A stretch of 64,000 bases of DNA from Pseudomonas asplenii (GTDB lineage Bacteria; Pseudomonadota; Gammaproteobacteria; Pseudomonadales; Pseudomonadaceae). Where the stretch lies: positions 279,482 to 343,481 of the forward strand of contig NZ_JSYZ01000007.1 of assembly GCF_001293465.1 (NCBI RefSeq), given 5' to 3'. A program made the position numbers and the translations under genes. The notes under the pieces were generated by a model, which saw only the letters and a list, made by a program, of their open reading frames with translations, was not told where the DNA came from and did not search any database. Positions 33,350-42,000 of this stretch are shown here, in pieces; the first letter of the stretch is position 1, and each line of letters starts with the position of its first letter.

Positions 33350-33921
33350 CGACGCTCGCCGACCAGTTGCGGTTGCTGCTCCCGCCCGTCTCGTATGACG
33401 GTACAGCCCCGAGGTTGTCAGCAGCCATTGAGGCTGAGGCATCCGCGCTCACCCTGACTGACGATAAGGCCGAGGCAGTTGGTGCGGCGTTGTTCGCCGA
33501 TACGGGTATGGGTTTGGCTGATTGGGAGCGCGTCCTTGCGTTACCTGATCCATGCCTTGTCGGAGTGCCGCAAACGACTCGGCAGCGCATTCAGGCTGTT
33601 GTTAGCAAGCTGAGTAGTCGAGATGGGCGGAGCAAGCCATTTTTTATCGCGCTGGCAAAGGCACTGGGCTATGACGTCACGATCACCACATTTCGCCCTG
33701 CCAGGGCAGGTATAGCCCGCGCTGGCGATGCGCTCTACGGCGGGGACTGGAGCTTCGCATGGCGAGTCAATGCGCCGGCAGTGACTGTCAGTCACGCCGT
33801 GGCTGGGATGGCTGCGGCGGGTGATCCGCTGGCAGTGTGGGGAAATAAATTGCTGGAATGTCGACTCAGCCAAATGAAGCCTGCTGAGTCCATCTTGCTA
33901 TTCGGCTATGGAGATAACTGA
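33346..33921 (+). CDS. DUF2313/YmfQ-like baseplate protein (gp48)
   Basis: 191 residues. LADQLRLLLPPVSYD starts the DUF2313 pattern, then LADWERVLALPDPC and TTRQRIQAVVSKLSSRDGRSKPFFIALAKALGYDVTI, with a typical end (LECRLSQMKPAESILLFGYGD). Links the baseplate to tail fibres. Confidence 0.92.
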   Translation: MTTLADQLRLLLPPVSYDGTAPRLSAAIEAEASALTLTDDKAEAVGAALFADTGMGLADWERVLALPDPCLVGVPQTTRQRIQAVVSKLSSRDGRSKPFFIALAKALGYDVTITTFRPARAGIARAGDALYGGDWSFAWRVNAPAVTVSHAVAGMAAAGDPLAVWGNKLLECRLSQMKPAESILLFGYGDN

Positions 33922-34910
33922 TGCAAAGAATTGGTGACAGCACCTCGACAGCCAATGGCTCGAAGGAGTTTACGCAAGGACAGCCGGCATCGGGTGTAGA
34001 TGCCACGTTGCTAACTCCCGCTTGGCTCAACGCTATTCAGCGGGAGCTTGTGAACCTAATTGTAGGGGCTGGGATGGACATCGTCCCTAGTGATGATTCT
34101 CAAGTTCTGAATGCGGTAAAGGCGCTCCAGGCCGCTGCCGGGACCTGGGCAAAGCTCGCTAACAAGCCGACCACTGTCGCTGGGTTCGGCATAACTGATG
34201 CGTTCACCAAGACAGAAACTTCAAGCGCTATTCAAAAAGCAGTTTCAGACCTAGTTGCATCTTCGCCTGCTGCGCTAGACACGTTGAATGAGCTTGCTGC
34301 GGCTCTTGGCAATGACCCGAATTTCGCAACCACCATGACGAACGCTCTGGCGGGCAAGGCGGCGAAAGCAACGACCCTCTCGGGATATGGCATCACTGAT
34401 GCTTATCCAAAGACCTCGACCTACTCCCAGGCCGAGATTACGGCTCTGTTGGCCGCTATTACGGATCGCTTGGTCCAGGCAACAGAGACAGTCCAGGGGA
34501 TCGCTCGGGTGGCTTCTCAGGTGCAGGTGGATACCGGCAGCGATGATACGGCGGTGCTCACATCCAAGAAGTTCCGCTCGGCTAAGGCCACCTGCTCGGC
34601 CTGGGTGTCATGGAACGGCACTGGAACGGTCGCGGTGCGAGACAGTTTCAATGTTTCGAGCATCACCGATAACGGTGTGGGGGACTTCACAATCAACTTT
34701 GCCACCCCACTGGCAAACCCTAACTACAGCTTTTGCTACACCGTGGGTGGCATCTCCAACGCACTCAACCTCTCAAGTGGTGGCTCGGTAGCTCCCACAG
34801 TCTCCGCGTTGCGAGTGACAAGCGTCAGCGCTGCCGGTATGGGCACTGGCGCGAATTTCGTGATGACGGATTTCCCCTACAACAGCGTTCAAGTTTTCGG
34901 AGGTAAGTGA
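33921..34910 (+). CDS. Tail fibre protein
   Basis: 329 residues. A conserved N-terminal anchor (WLNAIQRELVNLIVGAG, QVLNAVKAL) is followed by two fibre repeats, AGFGITDAFTKTET near 87-100 and SGYGITDAYPKTST near 154-167, and a Gly/Ser/Thr-rich C-terminal receptor domain (residues about 220-329). Short for a Mu S fibre. Host-range determinant. Confidence 0.88.
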   Translation: MQRIGDSTSTANGSKEFTQGQPASGVDATLLTPAWLNAIQRELVNLIVGAGMDIVPSDDSQVLNAVKALQAAAGTWAKLANKPTTVAGFGITDAFTKTETSSAIQKAVSDLVASSPAALDTLNELAAALGNDPNFATTMTNALAGKAAKATTLSGYGITDAYPKTSTYSQAEITALLAAITDRLVQATETVQGIARVASQVQVDTGSDDTAVLTSKKFRSAKATCSAWVSWNGTGTVAVRDSFNVSSITDNGVGDFTINFATPLANPNYSFCYTVGGISNALNLSSGGSVAPTVSALRVTSVSAAGMGTGANFVMTDFPYNSVQVFGGK

Positions 34911-35137
34911 TGGCTCTGCGTATCGTGTATCAAATCCCAGGTGAGCCAGTGGCTGTCATGACCCCATGTGAGTGTGGGCTGACCATTGAAGATATCGGTA
35001 TCAAGGACGTGCCCGCCGGTGTGGCTTTCTGGGTCGTGCAAGAGGCGGTAATCCCGCTTGACCCGGAGGCCCGCTTGGGCTGGTCACTCAGCGTTGAGCA
35101 GTTGGGGGCGCCGTCGGGCGTTGGGGGGAGCAAGTAA
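34910..35137 (+). CDS. Small protein after tail fibre
   Basis: 75 residues from ATG 34910 (TGATG overlap with the fibre). VYQIPGEPVAVMTPCECGLTIEDIGIKDVPAGVAFWVV resembles small proteins that follow tail fibre genes in Pseudomonas phages and may help fibre assembly. Last phage gene, 80 bp from the right terminus. Confidence 0.7.
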   Translation: MALRIVYQIPGEPVAVMTPCECGLTIEDIGIKDVPAGVAFWVVQEAVIPLDPEARLGWSLSVEQLGAPSGVGGSK

Positions 35138-35170
35138 CTTCGCTATGTCTAGGCTCCGCGATCAGCGGCG

Positions 35171-35179
35171 GTGCCAAAT
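35171..35179 (-). repeat. Putative transposase site R2
   Basis: GTGCCAAAT within CGGTGCCAAATCC, which is repeated identically 22 bp further right at R1. Oriented inwards, as for R1. Confidence 0.65.
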
Positions 35180-35192
35180 CCTCTGCGAAGCG

Positions 35193-35217
35193 GTGCCAAA
35201 TCCGGCGCGCGCTTACA
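35193..35217 (-). repeat. Right prophage terminus with transposase site R1
   Basis: Ends GCTTACA at 35217. GTGCCAAAT (35193-35201) is the complement of ATTTGGCAC, and its distance from the end equals that of L1 on the left. Confidence 0.8.
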
Positions 35218-35222
35218 TCTCT
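35218..35222. repeat. Target-site duplication, right copy (TCTCT)
   Basis: Same five bases as at 1171-1175, immediately outside the ACA terminus. Removing the prophage and one copy restores the uninterrupted intergenic region. Confidence 0.9.
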
Positions 35223-35303
35223 TCACCCCTGAACCGGACCGCCGCCGCCCCACGCGCCGGCTGCTACGCTGCTGTCAATCACCACAACAGCTGGAGCCCG
35301 ACC

Positions 35304-35963
35304 ATGCGCAACCCCATCCCGGACTTCCGCGCGCGTTACCGCGCCGCCGTTCACCCGCGCTACAACCCTTGGCTGCATGGGGGTTTCGTCCTGGCTTACG
35401 GGGCGCTCTGCATCGGCCTGTTGTGGCACTCGCTGCACGCGTTGCAGCCAATGGAATGGCTGGCCCTGCCGCTGTCGCTGCTGTTCTTCAACCTGTGTAT
35501 CTATGTCGTGCACCGCTGGCTGGGGCACCACCGGCAGCCGTTCGCCCGGCTGTTCTATGCCCGCCATACCGGTGACCATCACAGTTTCTTCGGCCCCGGC
35601 TACATGACCTGCGACACGGCACGGGATTGGCGGGTGGTGCTGTTTCCCGCCTGGCTGATCGTGCTCCACAGCCTGGTGTTCGCCCTGCCGCTGTGGCTGG
35701 CCCTTCTGCCATTGAATGCCAATGTCGCGGCGCTGTTCGCCAGCGGCACCCTGCTCGGCTACCTGGCCTATGAGGTGTTCCACGCCTGCGAACACCTGCC
35801 GGCGAAGCATCCGCTGGCGCGCCTGCCGTGGATCCGCCAGATGCGCCGGCTGCATGAGCTGCACCATCGGCGCGAACTGATGCAGGGGCGCAATTTCAAT
35901 ATTGTGCTGCCATTGATGGACTATCTGTTCGGCACCCTGCACTGGGAACCGCTGGAGGACTGA
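35304..35963 (+). CDS. Fatty-acid hydroxylase / sterol desaturase family protein
   Basis: 219 residues from ATG 35304; the open frame continues upstream into the prophage end but is not supported. Four histidine clusters typical of the diiron membrane hydroxylases are visible: HRWLGHH, HTGDHH, HACEH and HELHH. They lie among hydrophobic segments (ALCIGLLWHSL, LSLLFFNLCIYVV, ALPLWLALLPL). Integral membrane, lipid-directed oxidation is likely; the substrate is unknown. The prophage sits 86 bp before its start and may have replaced its promoter. Confidence 0.88.
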   Translation: MRNPIPDFRARYRAAVHPRYNPWLHGGFVLAYGALCIGLLWHSLHALQPMEWLALPLSLLFFNLCIYVVHRWLGHHRQPFARLFYARHTGDHHSFFGPGYMTCDTARDWRVVLFPAWLIVLHSLVFALPLWLALLPLNANVAALFASGTLLGYLAYEVFHACEHLPAKHPLARLPWIRQMRRLHELHHRRELMQGRNFNIVLPLMDYLFGTLHWEPLED

Positions 35964-36066
35964 CAGGCCTCAGCCACCCGTCCAGACAGCAGGCACATTG
36001 ATGGCCCCGCGACCGTTCAGCAACAGCCAGAATCACTTTATTTTCAGGCAGTTAGGTTGAGCATAG

Positions 36067-36396
36067 ATGCGAACGGTATGGACCACGCTGATCTCGTTTT
36101 CCCTCGCAGGCGTAGCGCTATGCGCCGATGGCAAGGAACTGAAGCCCAATGATCGCTACATGTGCAGTTGGGGGGCCGGCACCGCGGCGCGGGCGCAGGA
36201 ACTGAAGCTGTCGGGGGTTTCGCTGTATGCCGCGCGGCAGAAGATCCAGGCCTACAAATTCAGCAAGGGCTGGATGCGCATGATGGCCCTGGGTATCACC
36301 GAACAGACCTACGACAGCCCGTCACGGCTCAAACCCGAGGCCATCCGCCGCGGTTTCTATGAGGATTGCGTCAAGTACAAACTGGCACGCCGCTGA
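36067..36396 (+). CDS. Small exported protein of unknown function
   Basis: 109 residues. Sec signal (VWTTLISFSLAGVALC, cleaved around ADG), then a basic mature domain (YMCSWGAGTAARAQELKLSGVSLYAARQKIQAYKF). No recognised family. Convergent with the next gene, 14 bp between stops. Confidence 0.7.
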   Translation: MRTVWTTLISFSLAGVALCADGKELKPNDRYMCSWGAGTAARAQELKLSGVSLYAARQKIQAYKFSKGWMRMMALGITEQTYDSPSRLKPEAIRRGFYEDCVKYKLARR

Positions 36397-36410
36397 CTGG
36401 GAACGGCCGC

Positions 36411-37094
36411 TCAGTTGCTCGCCATCCGTTCCACATTGCCCGAGGTCACCAGCGCCTTGAGCGAGGCATCGAACCGTTTCAGGGCATCGACCTGTAGGTC
36501 GCGCTGCTGGTTGATCTGTGCGGCGATCTCCGGCGCGGCCTTGCCCTTGACCCACACCGAAGACAGTTGCTTGCCGGTGGAGCCTTCGGCCTGGCCGATG
36601 TATTGCAGGTTCGCGTCATAGAACTTGGCGATGAAGCGGGCCTCGAACTGATTGTTGCGCTTGGTGACCAGGCGGCTGTAGGTATCGAGCATCACCACCA
36701 CGTCAGGGCGGGCCTGCACCACCGCATCGAGGTTGTCGTAAACGGTCACCGAAGCGAATTGCTTCTGCAACGAACCCTTGAGCCAGTCGATCGCCAATTT
36801 CGGGTCCGAACTGTTGACGAAGGCGCTGCTGATGCGCGAATCGAGGGCATCGTTCTTCGCCCCGTTCAGCGCAACGCTGTGGTAGCGCTCCAGGTACTCG
36901 AGCGTATTGACGGTGTTTTCGCTGTACAGCACACCGACCGAGCGGGCCTGCTTCAGGCTGAAGCCGCTGTCGGCCACCGGCAGGAAGTGGCAGGCCTGGT
37001 CGCCATTGGCGCTCTCGGCGGCCTGGGCGGGAAAGGTGGTGGCGATACCTGTGCTGAGGACGGCGACAAAAGCCAGCAGGGTTGAAATTTTCAT
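36411..37094 (-). CDS. Exported protein of unknown function
   Basis: 227 residues. Signal peptide (STLLAFVAVLSTGIATTFPAQA, cleavage after AQA). The mature domain has alternating beta strands (SVGVLYSENTVNTLEYLERY; VTVYDNLDAVVQARPDVVVMLDTYSRLVT; QFEARFIAKFYDAN), suggesting a lipocalin- or CsgG-like periplasmic fold. GAAGGAA upstream of ATG. Function unknown. Confidence 0.75.
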   Translation of the reverse strand: MKISTLLAFVAVLSTGIATTFPAQAAESANGDQACHFLPVADSGFSLKQARSVGVLYSENTVNTLEYLERYHSVALNGAKNDALDSRISSAFVNSSDPKLAIDWLKGSLQKQFASVTVYDNLDAVVQARPDVVVMLDTYSRLVTKRNNQFEARFIAKFYDANLQYIGQAEGSTGKQLSSVWVKGKAAPEIAAQINQQRDLQVDALKRFDASLKALVTSGNVERMASN

Positions 37095-37463
37095 CGCTCG
37101 GGTTCCTTCAAAAGCAGGTTCGGTATGTCGCTATCTTCCTCTTTCGCTCAAAAAACAGAACTTGCGTTTTTTGATGGTCACTATCAACCGAACGAATGAT
37201 GGAAGGCAGCAAGCTGCAAGGGCTGACATTTGCGCCGACCTCGCCCCCCTTCCCTGGCAGTAGGCCGTGCTACTGCTTACGCAACTGCCACACACGTGCT
37301 GCAGATACAGGCTCTAGCCTAGCAGAGCGCTGGCACCGGTGTAGGGTTTTTCTGACCCTTTGGACAGCCTGCATTCAAGATTCGGCAACGGCCAGGCCAG
37401 CGCTATAACCCCCTGTGCTATCGAGTCCACGATCCAGCACTTTTGCGTCTGAACAGCGGCCGA
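37095..37463. other. Intergenic, no gene supported
   Basis: 369 bp between the exported protein and the MocR gene. It holds the upstream region of the exported protein (AAAAAACGC runs near 37145-37175) and no convincing frame or hairpin. Confidence 0.6.
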
Positions 37464-38795
37464 TCAGGACGCGGCCTCGATCACCCATTTCACCTTTTTC
37501 AGCGCTTCACGCAGCACCGTCATGTCCACCGAACCGAGCGCCAGGCGGATCGCATGGGGCACATGGGCCGAAACGGCAAAGGGCTCGGCGGTCGACACCG
37601 AGACGTTCAGGTCCAGCAGCGCCTTGGTGATCCGGTCCGCCCGCGCCTCCTCGGCCAGCGGCAGCCAGAGAAAGTAGGAGGCGGGATGGGTGATGCACGG
37701 CAACCCCGCCAGCACCTCGGCGGCCAGGGCCTGGCGGGCGCGGGCATCGCGGCGTTTTTCGGTTTCCAGGCGGGCGACCGTGCCATCCTCCAGCCAGGCA
37801 CAGGCCAGGGCCGTCATCACCCCCGGCGTGTTCCAGGTGGTGGCCCTGATCGCCCGCTGCACCAGCGGCACCTGGGGCAACGGCACGGCGATAAAACCGA
37901 CCCGCAGGCCGGTGGCGACATTCTTCGACAGTCCCGAAACATAAATCGTCCGCTCGGGCGCCAACGCGATCAGCGGTGCCGGTGGATCTTCGGCCAGGAA
38001 CGCATAGGCACCGTCCTCGATCAGCCAGAGATCGTGCCGCCGGGCCAGGGCCACCAGGTGCTCGCGCTGCTCGAGATCCAGCACCCAGCCCAACGGGTTG
38101 TGCAGCGTCGGGATGGTGTAGAGCGCCCGCACGCGGCGTGTTCGACACAGTTGCTCGAGCGCCGCCAGGTCGGGCCCGTGCGGGAGCACGGGGATCGGCA
38201 GGATTTCCAGGTGCAGGGCCTCGGCCATCACCTTGAAACCGGAATAGGTCAAGGCATCGGCGGCGATCACGTCGCCAGGCTGCAGCAGCGCCATCATCGT
38301 CACCGCCAGGCCATGCTGGGCGCCGCCGACGATGAGCACCTGCTCGGGCGTGACCGTCACGCCACGCACCCGCAGATGGCGGGCCACGCTGTTGCGCTCG
38401 TGCTGGCGGCCCGCGTGGGGCTGGTAGCGCAGCAGGGACTCGAGGTCGCCCGACAGCGCCAGTTGGCGCAGGCCGTTGCGCAGCAGCTCCGACTGGCCTG
38501 GCAGCGAGGGATAGTTGAAGTTGAGGTCGGCCACGCCCACGGCGATTTCCGGCTGGTCGATGCCCTGCCCCGGCGGCAGGGTGGTTTCCCGGACGAAGGT
38601 GCCGCGCCCGGTCTCGCCGCTGACCAGGCCCATGTTCTCCAGCTCGCCATAGACCCGCGTGGCGGTGACCAGCGCCACCCCGTGGGTTTCGGCCAACTGC
38701 CGGTGGGTCGGCAGGCGGCTGCCCGGTGACAGCCTGCCCGAGCGGATATCCGCAGCGAGGGTGTCGACCAGCGTCTTGTAGCGCAGACGTGGCAT
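37464..38795 (-). CDS. MocR/GntR-type PLP-dependent transcriptional regulator
   Basis: 443 residues from ATG 38795; the 21-codon upstream extension crosses the operator. The N-terminal GntR winged helix (LVDTLAADIRSGRLSPGSRLPTHRQLAETHGVALVTATRVYGELENMGLVSGETGRGTFV) is joined to a fold-type I aminotransferase domain with PLP-binding Lys291 in SGLSKNVATG. It is a regulator rather than an enzyme. It is divergent from a DMT transporter that it likely controls. Confidence 0.9.
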   Translation of the reverse strand: MPRLRYKTLVDTLAADIRSGRLSPGSRLPTHRQLAETHGVALVTATRVYGELENMGLVSGETGRGTFVRETTLPPGQGIDQPEIAVGVADLNFNYPSLPGQSELLRNGLRQLALSGDLESLLRYQPHAGRQHERNSVARHLRVRGVTVTPEQVLIVGGAQHGLAVTMMALLQPGDVIAADALTYSGFKVMAEALHLEILPIPVLPHGPDLAALEQLCRTRRVRALYTIPTLHNPLGWVLDLEQREHLVALARRHDLWLIEDGAYAFLAEDPPAPLIALAPERTIYVSGLSKNVATGLRVGFIAVPLPQVPLVQRAIRATTWNTPGVMTALACAWLEDGTVARLETEKRRDARARQALAAEVLAGLPCITHPASYFLWLPLAEEARADRITKALLDLNVSVSTAEPFAVSAHVPHAIRLALGSVDMTVLREALKKVKWVIEAAS

Positions 38796-38809
38796 GTGAA
38801 AGCGTATCC

Positions 38810-38831
38810 ATGACAATTTTTTGATTGTCAT
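38810..38831. promoter_or_regulatory. Probable MocR operator
   Basis: ATGACAAT - 6 bp - ATTGTCAT is a perfect 8-bp inverted repeat, 14 bp before the regulator start, in the divergent intergenic region. Confidence 0.6.
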
Positions 38832-38893
38832 CATGGTCGACCCTAGCATGCCCTTCATGCAACCCCCACGTGAGCCGAGGAGCCTGCTGCCGA

Positions 38894-39790
38894 ATGGAAC
38901 AGCTATCGAACCTGCAACAATCGACCACCCGCCAGCGCACGCAAGGATGGCTCAACGGCCTGATCGGCGTGGTGATTTTCAGTGGCTCGCTGCCCACCAC
39001 ACGGCTGGCGGTGCTGGAGTTCGACCCGGTGTTTCTCACGGTGGCCCGCGCCAGCATCGCCGGCTTGCTGGCGCTCGCCCTGCTGTGGATCTTCAGGGAA
39101 CGGCGACCGGCCCGGGGCCAGTGGCTGTCGTTGCTGGTCGTGGCCCTGGGGGTCGTTGTCGGTTTTCCCTTGCTGACGGCACTGGCCCTGCAGCACGTGA
39201 CCTCGGCGCACTCCATCGTCTTCGTCGGTTTGCTGCCGCTGGCCACGGCGATCTTTGGCGTGCTGCGCGGCGGTGAGCGGCCACGGCCGGCGTTCTGGTG
39301 CTTTTCGGTACTGGGCAGTCTGCTGGTGGTCGGTTATGCGCTGGCCCAGGGACTCAGCGCGTCGCCCGTGGGGGATCTGCTGATGCTGGCGGCGATTGTA
39401 GTCTGTGGCCTGGGTTATGCCGAAGGGGCCAGGCTGTCGCGCACCCTCGGCGGTTGGCAGGTGATCTGCTGGGCGCTGGTGCTGTCGTTGCCGGTGATGC
39501 TGGTATTGAGCGGGGTTTGCGCGCCGCCGAGCTTTTCGGGCATTACGCCGGCGGCCTGGGCCAGCCTGGGGTATGTGTCGCTGTTCAGTATGCTGATCGG
39601 GTTCGTGTTCTGGTACCGGGGGCTGGCTCAGGGAGGGATTGCCGCGGTGGGACAGTTGCAGTTGCTGCAGCCCTTCTTCGGCTTGGCGTTGGCGGCAACC
39701 TTGTTGCATGAGCGGGTGAGCGTGGGGATGGTGGGGGTGACGGTGGCGGTGATTTTCTGTGTGGCGGGGGCTCGCAGGTTTTCTCGGTAG
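38894..39790 (+). CDS. DMT (EamA) family transporter
   Basis: 298 residues, ten hydrophobic helices in two EamA repeats (GLIGVVIFSGSLPTTRLAVLEFDPVFLTVARASIAGLL; VGDLLMLAAIVVCGLGYAEGARLSRTLGGW). Likely exporter of a small metabolite. Transcribed away from the MocR regulator, so its substrate may be the regulator's PLP-linked ligand, often an amino compound. Confidence 0.88.
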   Translation: MEQLSNLQQSTTRQRTQGWLNGLIGVVIFSGSLPTTRLAVLEFDPVFLTVARASIAGLLALALLWIFRERRPARGQWLSLLVVALGVVVGFPLLTALALQHVTSAHSIVFVGLLPLATAIFGVLRGGERPRPAFWCFSVLGSLLVVGYALAQGLSASPVGDLLMLAAIVVCGLGYAEGARLSRTLGGWQVICWALVLSLPVMLVLSGVCAPPSFSGITPAAWASLGYVSLFSMLIGFVFWYRGLAQGGIAAVGQLQLLQPFFGLALAATLLHERVSVGMVGVTVAVIFCVAGARRFSR

Positions 39791-39987
39791 AGGCTGGGAG
39801 AGCTTCTGAAAATCGAAGCGCGTTGCCGGCGTGATCGACGGCGCCGGAGACCGTCATGGAAAAACCTTATAAAACAATAAGAAAAGCCCTCTCTGAGAAC
39901 GTCCTGAAGCGGGTCGATGAGGGTCTTTCCGGTCGAGATCCGACTCTCTTGATAGACTCTCTGCAACGTCACCACCCGGAGATCACT

Positions 39988-41841
39988 GTGCTTCGTACGT
40001 TTGAACGATGGCTCGACCCCTTCCCGCCCGACGAGGTGCCACCGCCGCCCATGGGCCTGCTGCGGTTCCTCTGGGCCTGCACCCGCGGCGCCCGCGGCTA
40101 CATCCTCGCACTGGCACTGCTCAGCGCCGGGGTATCGATCTACGAAGCCTGGCTGTTTTCCTTCCTCGGGCAGGTGGTCGACCTGCTTTCCAGCTGGAAG
40201 GCCGGCGGCGCCGCCAGCGGCGAGGAAAGGCGCGTGCTGTGGGGCATCGGCATCGTGCTGCTGACCAGCATCGGCCTGGTGGCACTGCGCACCATGGTCC
40301 AGCACCAGGTCCTGGCGATCAATCTGCCGCTGCGGCTGCGCTGGGACTTCCACCGCCTGATGCTGCGGCAAAGCCTCTCGTTCTTTTCCGACGAGTTCTC
40401 CGGCCGGGTCACCACCAAGGTGATGCAGACGGCGCTGGCGGTACGCGAAGTGCTGTTCACCGTCATCGAGATCCTCCCCGGTATCGGCGTGTACTTCATT
40501 GCGATCATCGCGCTGGCCGGCGGCTTCGCCCTGAAGCTGATGCTGCCGTTCGTGGCCTGGGTCGCCCTGTTCGGGCTGGCCATGCTGTACTTCGTGCCGC
40601 GCCTGGGACAAGTCGGCCAGGAACAGGCCCATGCGCGCTCGTCCATGACCGGGCGGGTCTCGGACGCCTACACCAACATCACCACCGTGAAGCTGTTCTC
40701 GCACTCCCGGCGCGAGGCACAGTTCGCCCGTGCGGCGATGGAAGACTTCAAGGACACCGGCTTTCGCCAGATGCGCCTGGTCAGCCAGTTCGAGATCGTC
40801 AACCAGGCGCTGGTGGTCGGCCTGATCCTGGGGGCCGGCGGTTATGCCCTGTGGCTGTGGCACCAGGGCGGGATCGGTACCGGTGCGGTCGCGGCGATCA
40901 CCGCCATGGCCTTGCGGATCAACGGCATGTCGCACTGGATCATGTGGCAGATGACTTCGCTGTTCGAAAACATCGGCACCGTGCAGGATGGCATGGCCAC
41001 CCTGACCCGCGGCCCCAAGGTGCAGGATGCGCCGAACGCCGGCGAACTGGTGACCTCGGGCGGCGCGGTGAGCTTCGATAACGTGAGCTTCAACTACAAC
41101 GGTGAGCGCCAGGTGCTCGATGGCCTGAGCCTGCAGATCCGCGCGGGCGAAAAGATCGGCCTGGTGGGGCGTTCCGGCGCCGGCAAGTCCACGCTGATCA
41201 ATCTGCTGCTGCGCTTCTACGACGTGGACCGCGGCGAAATCCGCATCGATGGGCAGAATATCGCCCAGGTCACCCAGGACAGCCTGCGCAGCGCCATCGG
41301 CATGGTCACCCAGGACACGTCCCTGCTGCACCGCTCCATCCGCGACAACATCGCCTACGGCCGCCCCGACGCGAGCGAGGCACAGATTCGGGCCGCCGCG
41401 GCGAACGCCCAGGCCGACGGGTTCATCAGCCAACTGAGCGACCGACAGGGCCATACCGGCTACGACACCCTGGTCGGTGAGCGCGGCATCAAGCTGTCGG
41501 GCGGGCAGCGCCAGCGCATCGCCATTGCCCGGGTGATGCTCAAGAACGCGCCGATCCTGCTGCTCGACGAGGCCACCAGCGCGCTGGATTCGGAGGTGGA
41601 AGTCGCCATCCAGGAAAGTCTCGACGAGATGATGGAGGGCAAGACCGTCATCGCCATCGCCCACCGGCTGTCCACCATCGCGGCCATGGACCGGCTCATC
41701 GTCATGGATGACGGGCGCATCATCGAACAGGGCACCCACAGCGAACTGCTGGAGAAGAACGGCACCTACGCCCGGCTCTGGCAGCACCAGAGTGGTGGAT
41801 TCCTGGGCGAGGACCTGGGCGTGGTGGAAGCAGTGGAGTAG
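39988..41841 (+). CDS. ABC exporter, fused membrane and ATPase domains (MsbA-like)
   Basis: 617 residues from GTG 39988 (GGAG seven bases upstream; homologues begin at LRTFERWLDPF). An in-frame ATG at 39856 would add 44 residues that do not look conserved. A six-helix transmembrane domain (about 30-330) is followed by the ATPase: Walker A GRSGAGKS, signature LSGGQ, Walker B ILLLDEATSALD, H-loop IAHRLSTIA. A homodimer exporting lipid or peptide is likely; the substrate is unknown. Confidence 0.9.
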   Translation: MLRTFERWLDPFPPDEVPPPPMGLLRFLWACTRGARGYILALALLSAGVSIYEAWLFSFLGQVVDLLSSWKAGGAASGEERRVLWGIGIVLLTSIGLVALRTMVQHQVLAINLPLRLRWDFHRLMLRQSLSFFSDEFSGRVTTKVMQTALAVREVLFTVIEILPGIGVYFIAIIALAGGFALKLMLPFVAWVALFGLAMLYFVPRLGQVGQEQAHARSSMTGRVSDAYTNITTVKLFSHSRREAQFARAAMEDFKDTGFRQMRLVSQFEIVNQALVVGLILGAGGYALWLWHQGGIGTGAVAAITAMALRINGMSHWIMWQMTSLFENIGTVQDGMATLTRGPKVQDAPNAGELVTSGGAVSFDNVSFNYNGERQVLDGLSLQIRAGEKIGLVGRSGAGKSTLINLLLRFYDVDRGEIRIDGQNIAQVTQDSLRSAIGMVTQDTSLLHRSIRDNIAYGRPDASEAQIRAAAANAQADGFISQLSDRQGHTGYDTLVGERGIKLSGGQRQRIAIARVMLKNAPILLLDEATSALDSEVEVAIQESLDEMMEGKTVIAIAHRLSTIAAMDRLIVMDDGRIIEQGTHSELLEKNGTYARLWQHQSGGFLGEDLGVVEAVE

Positions 41842-41860
41842 CGAGAGCCCTGCGCGGCGG

Positions 41861-41898
41861 TTGAGGTGAAAAGGCCCCGGAGAGCCTTTTCATCTCAA
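41861..41898. terminator. Bidirectional terminator between ABC exporter and cusA
   Basis: TTGAGGTGAAAAGGC and GCCTTTTCATCTCAA pair over 15 bp with one G-U, loop 8 bases. T-runs on both strands serve the convergent genes. Confidence 0.8.
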
Positions 41899-42000
41899 CG
41901 CATGGGTAGCGCATCCGCGCTCGGCCACACGGCGGGACGCCTTTGCCGATTGGCTGTTCGCGCAATTCGAACAGTGCCGGGCGTCGTTGCACCTGGCCTG

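Larger units (their letters stand above)
1176..35217. mobile_element. Complete Mu-like transposable prophage (34,042 bp)
   Basis: Bounded by TGT...ACA with a 5-bp target duplication, and by inverted terminal motifs: GATATGGCAC starts 15 bases inside the left end and the complement of GATTTGGCAC starts 15 bases inside the right end. Inside are a DDE transposase A, ATPase B, repressor, Ner, GemA, Mor, lysis genes, and full head and contractile-tail modules in Mu order. No structural gene looks broken. I see no Gam-like nuclease inhibitor, no Mom-type DNA modification gene and no second late activator C, so a single Mor-family activator probably controls late genes, as in B3/D3112-like phages. 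The contractile tail sheath differs from those siphoviral Pseudomonas phages. Confidence 0.95.

Noticed and set aside
35058..35303. N-terminal extension of the hydroxylase into the prophage
   Set aside because: It would cover the phage right end and target duplication; the protein family starts near ATG 35304.
37507..39246. 579-codon minus-strand open frame
   Set aside because: Crosses the divergent MocR/DMT promoter and reads both genes in wrong frames.
39628..41787. 719-codon minus-strand open frame
   Set aside because: Antisense to the ABC exporter, which has clear Walker and signature motifs; the antisense protein is low-complexity.
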